Under the pieces are notes generated by a model, which worked only from the letters and a program-made list of their open reading frames with translations, was not told the origin of the DNA and ran no database searches. Shown here piece by piece: positions 1 to 9,017 of a stretch of DNA of 64,000 bases. Made by a program: the position numbers and the translations under genes. Positions within the stretch are counted from its first letter, which is position 1, and each line of letters opens with the position of its first letter. Source of the stretch: Blastomussa wellsi (taxonomy: Eukaryota > Cnidaria > Anthozoa > Scleractinia > Plerogyridae); contig OX393568.1 in the NCBI GenBank assembly GCA_947652115.1, positions 4,897,641 through 4,961,640 on the forward strand, read 5' to 3'.

Positions 1-2256
1 GGGTTTCTGCCGCCATCAAGATAAGAAACACTTTTCCGAGAGGTCAGTCGGCGTTTCTGAGAAATGATACCCTTGGATGAAACATATATCTACGCACACA
101 TTTACGCGTATTCTATAGCAAAAATTTAACACCGCGACAGAAAATATTTGTTGTGTATACGTTGTCAAGGCAGTACAATGATTGAGAGAGAGAGAGAGAT
201 GCTCTGTGAAACTATTCACCTACCGCTAGCGGAAAAGCGTAAAATTTCCTTTACAAAATCTATACCACTAAATCCACTCCATATCAAGCGGTCAGTTCTT
301 TATGAAAAGCACATCACTAGAACACATCCAAAGTTTTCGGGCAAAATATAATTAATAAATAACAATAACTGAAAGACATCAGTAACTGTCATTGTTTTGG
401 ACGCAATCCAATTCTCCTGCCCTTCAACTTTAGGCCTTCAAGAAAACATTCGCATAAAGTCATACTTGAAGTTCATGCTGGTTATTAAAACTTTAAAATA
501 AATTCAATTTAATTAAAGCTCTTATGTTGATCATGTGTTGGTAACTGCATGCATCACACTCGTTACGCCATTGCAAATTTATTAACCGAGCCATCAGCCA
601 TCCATGTGACACAGATCGTTTTGTTTGAAATTGCCTAAAACTAAGTCTATGCAAACGCTGAAGAGACACGCAGCTTCAATTCTTTTTTTTTTCTCCTTAG
701 GTATTGACGCGTATTACAAGGAGAATGTTAGGACACAAGAAAGAAACTCCATTTCTTAGTAAAAGCAGTGATGTTATCCGACTGCATCGCTATATATTTC
801 TCAAGGTCAATTTTTTTCCTGTACCAGGGCAGTGAAATTACGCTGTTAGAAATTAACTGAGCCCTCCATCAGCTTTGAGCCATTAATTATTATGTGGTAA
901 ATATCGTTACATCATATGCGCAATACTTTGGTTGCTAAAGGAAATGCTGAGTTGAGGTCTTGAGGTCAATACTGAGTGTTTTATACATTACATAACCAAT
1001 ATACACCAAAATGTAACGCCCTGTTAGTAAAATCTGTTGATAGCCACATCAATAGGCATTTTTGTCTTAAATAGGTTTTGCTCCTAGGTTACAGACTATT
1101 TAACCGCACTCTCTTGGTAATGAATCTCTGAAAATTTCACGCTGATGGATTCGTCTGTTAGTGATTTGGCTGTTTTAAAATTTGTTTTTCTCGAGATATG
1201 TTTTTCTCTGGATCAGGTTCTTCTCGTGATTCTGACAGGGACTTTTTTTAACAAATTTTGGTTCTTGCATGGATATATCAGGATAATTCCGAAGGGGAAT
1301 AAATTGCTGGGAAAAAAATATTTTGAGACTTGTTTCTTGGTCGTTTATACAGTAGTGTAGAGGGGTGCTATTTCCACTGATCGCTGCAGACTTGATGGTG
1401 GAATTTTATTCAGTGACGTGTAGCGCATAATGTAAGCTTTTTCAAATTATACATGTACCATATTTAAAGTTGCCATGTCGTAATCACCGGGTTTTCCCCT
1501 GTTAGCAAGACCAGTCTGTCGCTATCAAAAAGGGAAACTCTTTTCCGAGAATCATTCGGCGTTTCTTAGAAGTGGGGCGTTTGGGAGGAGTAGAACCGCA
1601 CACATATAAACGGATTCTGATCATGAGCAAAATTTCACACCACCGTATTTATTGTATACAGGCTATGGACGCAGCATATCCTGAGAAAAATATGACCTCT
1701 GAGCAACCGCGAAACAATTAAATTACGGTTAAGCAGTCGACAGTTCTCGATAAAAAGCACCTCAGAAAAACGCATCAAAAGTTTTCGGGCAAATTTTTTG
1801 GGCCTAAAATAGAATGCGAAACATGCAGTCTTAATTTTCTTTTTTGATATCGAAGCGCCATGAACAAGAAAATTCTGCATTTTATTTTTTGACAAATTCG
1901 AATATCTTTTTAGTCTTCGTTAGTTCTATATCTGCTGTTTAAATGAGACCTCTGATGCCGTAGTAGCAAGATTTCCAGCCCGTAATTAAATACTTTCAAA
2001 TAAACGTCTTTATGTCATTAGTAGAAATTAACTGACTGTGAGTCCTTTAATTATATAATCTATGGTAAATAGTTGCTGCATATGCGCAATACTTTGGTTG
2101 CTGAAGGAAATGCTGAGTTGAGGCCTTGAGGTCAGTTTGATGAATTTATAACCAACATACACCAAAATGTAACGCACTGCTAGAAAAATCTTTTTGGAAC
2201 TCATGTAGATAGATTCATCGATAGGCAATTTTGTCTATACCAGGATTTACCCTAGT
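1..2256. repeat. Diverged tandem duplication of non-coding DNA
   Basis: Segments 1-1090 and about 1510-2256 are diverged copies of one another. Both start with a run containing cttttccgag and a cggcgtttct core. Both end with a block (915-1090 and 2079-2255) sharing gcatatgcgcaatactttgg, an aaatgctgagttgagg run and caccaaaatgtaacgc. No convincing exon was seen in either copy; the open frames are short and not conserved between copies. The pair lies directly upstream of the BRICHOS gene BRI-1, so it may be duplicated 5' flank or the remains of a lost paralogue. Confidence 0.6.
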
Positions 2257-2532
2257 CTATGCACCAAATTTAACTGTCATGAACGATTGTTCCACGTCCA
2301 CCATAAACTGCCATTTCTCCTGTTTTCAGAAAGTATCTTGAGTGGGGTAGGGTGAGTCCAAAAACTGGACTTCTGCGTTATCGGGCATGTGCAGTTGGGT
2401 CATAACTGAAGGAAGTGCTAAGGTGGAGTAGTAGCGCTGAAACAGTTAAAATTGGTCAAATGCAGTGTAATATACTATTATATATCCGTGATATCAAATT
2501 AAAAATGAGGAAACATTTGACAGCCTCCAGAT

Positions 2533-2540
2533 GATATAAA
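2533..2540 (+). promoter_or_regulatory. Possible TATA-like element of BRI-1
   Basis: A gatataaat run lies about 115 bases before the BRI-1 start codon. The position suits a TATA box with a short 5' leader. AT-rich words are common in this DNA, so the call is weak. Confidence 0.2.
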
Positions 2541-2653
2541 TTAAGAAGGTTCATTCGTAGATTTGTATTCATTCTCAGTGGATGAAGGTGTAGTCTCTGC
2601 TCGGCACACTAAAAAAAAGAACGAAGAATTGTCGCTTTCCTGTTACAAGAAAA

Positions 2654-5600
2654 ATGGTGAGTTTTGTTTGAAAACATTTTTTTATTATTTTAGTGCTGTA
2701 CGTAACAAGGAGGACGTTCCTTGACCAATTTAATGCAAAAAGAAAACTTTCTAAAATAATCCAGAGAGCGCTGTTGGTCTGTTTTTGCAGCAGAGTGAGA
2801 CTATCTAACAATTTTTTTTTTTCGTCAACAGGAGTTCAAGGTGTTTCTGTTGTGTCTTTCTGTAATATTTGTTGCCACATCTGCAGCCACTGTATGTAAA
2901 TGTGAAGACAAAAAGGTACAAAATAAAGAAATGTCAATTATTTTGAGTACAGTAACTCCGCCGTTATTGAGCTATCCGGATACAAAAGTACCACCCGTCA
3001 ATTTCCATTTAACTCGTGTAGCCAGACTGCCATCTTCATTAAGCATCGTAACGTCCAAAACTGCAAGGAGGTATATATGCATCCAATATTTTAATTTTTC
3101 AGGGTCATTTGAAGAACTTGTAATTGTTCGCACGTGAAAAACTGACTCAGTAGACAACATGATAGATACCATAACTTCTTAGGCCTTTTGTCCTGCATGT
3201 CCAACCTAATGCCTTCTGATGCCTTTAGTTTTGATATTTGATAGAATATCATGTTGAAAAGATCTCAATTTTTTTCTTCTTCTAAATTTGATTAGTCTTA
3301 CGATGCATGATCACGTAAAACATTTTTTTTTCTGATAACTGGTTACAGAAATATCAAACAACTATGGTGATTATCTTTGCAGGAAACCGTGTCCAAGTAC
3401 AAGGTGAAAATAAACGATGGAGATAAAGAGATTGACGAAGAAGTTGAGGTCGACGCTGAGAAGCAAACAGAAACCTTACGTGTTCCAAAGACGGATTCAT
3501 CAACTGCGGGAGAAGTCGACATTGTTTACGACTTTAAAAAGGTAATCAAAATAAGGGAGGCGTGTGCAGAAAGGGCTGTTCGTTTAGGGTCTCGGCTTAT
3601 CGTGTAATCATAAGTATGTTCGGAAGCTGGCTTTCGGTTATGAACTTGTTTTATTTGTCTTTAAATTTAAAGAAAGGAAACACCCAAATAGGTGAATGAA
3701 AACAAAAATCAGCCACGAAAGTTACGTCTATGAAAAAAGGTTAAAACTTTCACCAGATCGCAACTTTTGAATCGATTGATTATTTGCCATCTAGCTGTCG
3801 AATACAGCCGTGACTACCGGAAACGATGAGACAAGTTCTGTATTCGCAGTCCACTTGACACCCAGCGGTCAAAAAAGTCATCATCGAGATCAGTTGCCTG
3901 TTCTGTACCCACTTCGAATTCTTCCTTAACGGAATAATTGTTCTGTTTTGCTCTGTAGAATCTGTTTGAGTAAGCTGATGAAACAATCCATTTGTGAACT
4001 ACGGATGTAGAATATATTTTAGCCCTGAATTTATTATAATATATATTTTGGAAATTAGGAAAGAGAATCTTCAATAATCCAGCGGTCTGAATACTTAACC
4101 CCTTTAATTTTGAATGTTGTTGCGAGCCATGCTACAGTAACAACTTTGTTTATGTTATCCGGTTTTGTTTTAGAACTTGACAATGCAACGACTTTCTGCT
4201 GCAAAAGCTTGTTTTCTGAGTGAATCCACTGACAATATGCCCAAACCTGACGAACTCGTCAAATTGCTCGACCAGGTACGTAATACATTATTAAGATTCT
4301 TTTCAATTATCTGGTAATCATGGAATGGAATTTTAGTATTGCATTGGACCAAGAAGTTCACTTAATAATGTAAGGCTGATCAAACAGCTGGAAACTGATG
4401 GTATATTTAATTTGGCCCAATATTTCGGGTGGACAAAACCAACCTTCAGCAGGGGCATAAAATACAGTAAAAACCCGCATGTAAGAACCTATTGGTTTAA
4501 GAACCTGCTGGCAGAAATTTGCCATTTTAATACCCCAAAATATAAGAACCTTTGTAGCCAAGCAAATATGAGCAGGTTCTTATATGAGGGTTCTAGTACA
4601 TTTTCATATGCAGCTCTTGTTGAAAAGATTCTTTTGCGGGTAATACTGTACTACATATACATTGTTTAGTCAGTTTTGTTAGACTTATGCCAATTCAGTT
4701 ATGAATAAATGTTGTATAGTGAAGGAACAAACCCCAATTTTATTATTTTTTCTGGTAATCAACAACTTTGTCTCCCCCATATAAATTAAGAACCTACTCA
4801 GCCTAAATTGTCAATAACAACCCCAAAATACAAGAACCTATTTTGCCATACTGTAAAAAATGTAGGTTCTTACATGCGGGTTTTTACTGTATAACCTAAG
4901 TATCAGGCCTTCCTAAGGGGAATGGGGAGGTGGAGGGGAAAATAAAATGCTAAGCGGTCCACATAAGTCCACTCTCCAGCGGGTATTTAATTTGGCTAAT
5001 ACTTTTGTTCTTGGGATTCATTACAGCAAGGCACTATGAAAACAAGGAAGGGAACAAACAGTGCATACGAAGTGGTTTCGACCGTCACTGATCGCTCAGA
5101 GTTAAGTGATGAAATGGCTTCTCTGTGTGCAAAGCTGCCTATTTATCGCGCCAAGAAGGCAACTTCAATGTCTCGACGTAAGTTGTATATGTACTAGTTA
5201 ATATTGGGATGAAAGAAGGCAATTCTAGAGTTGTTTATTCCGTGATTGTTGAGAAATCCACCCTAAGTACAAAGATGGCGACTGGTACATTTACCTATAA
5301 TTCTTTGCGCGCGAACATTCTAAAAACGCGAAGAAAAGCCCCTAAACTTTCAAACTCGGCAAGAACAATTTTGTTACTACAGGAACGAATTTCGTTAAAC
5401 TTTAATTTTCTATATACTCTGTGGGCTGTGTCAGGGTTGCAAGGTATTGTGGTAAAATGTACAGCCGCCATCTTTTTTCCTACGTTGGATTGCCAAACAA
5501 AAGTTAAGTTATGACAGCCGAGAAACGAGACGCATATTCCTGAGATGAATATACTTGAGAATGTTTGTACGTGTCGGTGACCAACACGAAAGCCTATGCT

Positions 5601-6916
5601 ACTTTGGTCACTAATTAAGCACACTTTATGTTGGCAATTTATTATTATATTTCATTTAAAATACTGTTAAAGTTATAATTTCTGTAAATAGTGTAAAACA
5701 ATAAAAAAAATCTGAAAAATCTGAAATCTGAAAGAAGAAATTAGGCCAAATGAAAACGCTTATCAGTAGCCAATAGGGAAATAGATGAAGTAACTTACAA
5801 CTACGATAACTGCCCATCTCTTTGTTAACTTAGCGCGACAGTAAGGGACACGACGCTAATTCTTTCAGCAAAGTTAGACTCGCGTACAAATTAACCCCCG
5901 TCTGACAGTCCTTCAGTCAGCCAGTGATCCATAGCTTCAAACCCTTGAAAAGACTCAAAGTAAAATATTTTAAGGTCTTACGTACTGGCATGGATCGGGC
6001 ATGAGTTAATGCAAGAGTTGTTATTTACAGTCGGTTCAAGTTTCGATTGATGTAGGATTAGTTCAAGTGTGGCGTTTTCTCAGTTTAGCTTTGAAACTTA
6101 AAATTAAGTTGCAATGTTACGCTGTAGATAAACGAACCATTTGTTGAGTATCGTATCATGTGTTACTGTTGTGATAATTTTAATTCACTTTTATTTTATT
6201 GGAAGTGCTCCCATCTAGTTGTTATAAAGCTAAGTTAAAGTGCACCTAGCATCAAAATATTTTTTCTGTAAAAATACACCTTTGTACCAGTTCGAAACGC
6301 ATTGCACCTTTCGTTTCTCCTTTTCACCAAATTCTGGTTATTTGTAGCATTAGGAAAACTGTTTATCATTTGTTCCACGACTGAGCCAGAAGGGGCGTGG
6401 GTCTATTCTTGATTTCACATCAAAAATTGATTTGTATCGCATCAAGTCTTTGTAAACATGCATGGAAATCATCTTGTGACGTCAAATCAAGAATCGACCC
6501 ACGCCCCTTCTGACTCGGTCATGGAACGAATAATGCATGGACAGTTTTTCTTAAATACTATAAATGGCCAGAATTTGATGAAAAGGAGAAAAGGAAGGTG
6601 AAATTCGTTTTGAACTGGTGCGAAGGTGTATTTTAGCGCAAAGAATATTTTGGTGTTAGGTGTACTTAATAAATACCTTTCCTTCATTCCTTACCTACCT
6701 ACCCACCTAATTACTTACCTACCTACCACTAAACCAACCACCCTACCTACCTACCAAATTACCCAACATACTTAGTATATATTTACTTATATTGCAGGTT
6801 CGAAGCGGTGGCCGCGTTGCTATAGTTACTGCTACCTGTATAGTACTTGGTGCTATGACGCATATGGTTGGTGCTATTCTTGCTACAAGTGGTGTTGTCA
6901 CTGGATATGTCAGTAA
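2654..6916 (+). CDS. BRI-1: secreted BRICHOS-domain precursor with C-terminal Cys/Tyr/Trp-rich peptide
   Basis: Six-exon model: 2654-2656 (ATG only), 2832-2891, 3383-3541, 4174-4275, 5027-5177, 6798-6916. All introns are GT-AG; the first four are phase 0 and the last is phase 1. The product is 197 residues. Residues 1-21 form a signal peptide (MEFKVFLLCLSVIFV core). Residues 22-74 are the linker typical of BRICHOS proteins, ending in VYDFKK. The BRICHOS domain follows, with its two hallmark cysteines at about 87 (KACFLSE) and 142 (SLCAKLPIY). Residues 159-162 are R-S-K-R, a furin-type site. The last 35 residues contain 8 Cys (positions 4, 8, 15, 22, 25, 29, 30, 34 of the peptide), 8 Tyr and 5 Trp. 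BRICHOS propieces chaperone hydrophobic or beta-hairpin C-terminal peptides, as in the arenicin-type antimicrobial precursors of annelids. The antimicrobial role here is inference; the architecture is read directly. Confidence 0.85.
4463..4891. mobile_element. Mariner-like MITE in BRI-1 intron 4
   Basis: Terminal inverted repeats of about 27 bp (CAGTAAAAACCCGCATG at the left end and its complement at the right) bound 4465-4889, with the dinucleotide TA on both sides. A TA target and a CAGT start fit the Tc1/mariner superfamily. The 425-bp length and absence of an ORF mark it as non-autonomous. It lies wholly inside the intron 4276-5026. Confidence 0.7.
6236..6672. mobile_element. Long fold-back MITE in BRI-1 intron 5
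   Basis: The left arm (from AGTGCACCTAGCATC) and right arm (ending GTTAGGTGTACT) are inverted copies of about 190 bases each, separated by a short spacer near 6430-6475. The inner arms share the word ggggcgtgggtc. No ORF belongs to it. I could not define a target duplication. It lies about 130 bases before the terminal peptide exon of BRI-1. Confidence 0.6.
6690..6770. repeat. CCTA/CTAC microsatellite-like tract
   Basis: Imperfect cctacctac tetranucleotide repeats run up to the branch and acceptor region of the last BRI-1 intron. Confidence 0.6.
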
Positions 6917-9017
6917 AAGAGCCAGTAGTATAGCGAGGCTCATCTTAAATGAAGATCAAGTCGTCAGAAATTATTATCATGATTTTTGTCTTCATTTGAA
7001 TGATTAAACTTCTGATTTAAAATTGATTTGTAACGGTTGCTTATAAAAATTATAACGCCGTATTTTAAAGCAAAATATAAAAAACGTCAAGAACAACAGT
7101 TGTATTGGAACCTGTTGGTTATATGTAGATTAGATTGTAAAAGTTGGGAAAGATTAATTTTGAGTTTCTTTTATTAGAAAGGAAAATCATAACAAGCTGT
7201 TTTAAGTTTCCAAATCAGGCAGAGAAGCTCTGCCAAATAGTGCTAATGGTAAAAATTAAGTTTGGTGCAAAATAAACCGCAATTGAGAGAGAAATCAAGT
7301 AAAGTTGGTTGTGCTTGAATAGAAACTTGTAGCCTTTGATTAAGTAAACGCTGGGGTAAGCGCTTTCGTTTTAATAGCCTCCCTTCCCCATCCCCCACCC
7401 AGACCTCAGAAATCTTTTGTTTTTCTCAATAATCTTAGCAACTGTTTCCCGCGCCAACACATCACGCAAAAATTTATTCCCCCTGAGGGGGAATAAACTG
7501 GGTGTTTTGTTTGTTTTTCTAAGATCTATTCGGGGATGGGAGGTGCGGGTCAATTGGACGGGTACTGCAAAAAAGACATCAGAACTACTTCAAGATTATT
7601 GTACTGTTTTCTGAGGGATAGTTGAGGGGAAACAGGCTTATTAGAAAGAGTAAGTCAAGTAAGGGTTTATGAAAGTTCAAGATCTAAACGATTTTGATCA
7701 AAATATTTACCAGTAAATACAAAGACGTTTAGGGGAAACGTATTTTCTTGAAATTTGTTTGCATTCATCCTCGGCTAGACACCGTTCTTTCCATATATCT
7801 ATTTAATTCTTTCTCAATCTAGTCATTAAGGACGTTCGCGTTAATTGTTTGTGTGCATCGTTACTGAGCACGGAATTCGTCACGCCACGTCATCCATCGA
7901 GCGCGCGCGCTGAGGAAAAACAAAGGGCCAGAAGCCGTTTCGTAGCTTTGCTGGTATTTTACTCTCTTAAATGGTCGGTGATCCCTACTTTTTTTCCATG
8001 AACTGATTTTATTTACAACTCTTGGCAGATTGTCAAAACATGAACAAAAAATCAATGTGGGAAGTTTAAAAATATTAAGGTTTTCTGCCTACAGGACATC
8101 GAATCCTGCCATCTTGCGGCTGTTAGGCGAGTGCAAATGTGGTCGCTAAATGCGAATTTTGTCTTTAAGGAACCACACAAATTGAATAAATTCACTTTGT
8201 GGGCCCATTTAAACAACATTTGACAGAGATACGTTCATTTCAAAGATTTATTTGCAATATTTTTGTGCTTACAGACACGGTAGCCTATTCCGTTGACGAA
8301 GCGCGAGTTTTCAGAGTTAGGGTGTTCTTCTGTGCATGTTATCTCCAAAACGGAGTGGCTGACCCCCATTTTTTTGCATTTCTGACATCTGTTACTCATT
8401 ATCTTACAGTGGTGAGATTTTCAGAAAAAATCAATGGTAGAAACTTTTTGCGCGAACGTCCTTAAATCAACCCATATTGCTCGGGAACGTTCTAGGAGAA
8501 TCCCCCCTCCCCCGTGGGATCTTTTATGTACTGTCAAGACCTTGGATTACTGTTCTCTGAGTTCGGCCCTTGAGCTTGGCTAATAAGATTTATTATTAAT
8601 TATTGAAGAGAAACAAGCCAGGACTGGTACACCAAGTGGCTTTAATTTATTTACTATTGATTTTAAATTATTCATTCGTAATAAACTAAAAGTTTGGATT
8701 AACCATATACCTTTCTGCTTTTTTGGTATAAATGCAGTTACAATTAAAAGGAAACGCTGTAAAGAATACGCTAAATTTTCGTTTGACTTAAGTCAACGGC
8801 TATTAATTTATTTTTCTTTAACCTTCGTTGCTACCAAGCGAACAATTTACCTTACGGAAAGCAAAGCTTTCTTAAACATGTTAAACGTGACTTAAATGTA
8901 ATCTGCAAGCTTAAGATTAGATGACTAATTAGTTAATTAAAGAAAATTGGCTGGTTGACTGAATGACATCTGTCACTCATTCTCCTAAGATGCCGCTTGG
9001 TTAATGAAGACTGTCCT
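6917..9017. other. Convergent intergenic region between BRI-1 and BRI-2
   Basis: This is 2.1 kb between the stop codons of two tail-to-tail genes. A candidate poly(A) signal AATAAA for BRI-1 lies at 7271-7276. The rest is AT-rich with a few short open frames lacking any recognised domain, and includes a short palindrome around ccccctgaggggg near 7480. I see no RNA gene or conserved exon. Confidence 0.5.

Noticed and set aside
665..760. A terminal BRI-type exon after an acceptor-like tttctccttag in the first tandem copy
   Set aside because: The phase-1 reading gives a short frame without Lys-Arg or cysteines, and the second tandem copy does not keep it.
6792..7007. 71-codon hydrophobic open frame over the last BRI-1 exon
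   Set aside because: It is reached only if exon 5 ended in phase 0. The only GT donor gives phase 1, and the paralogue BRI-2 shows the same phase with R-S-K-R, so the Cys-rich frame is the coding one.
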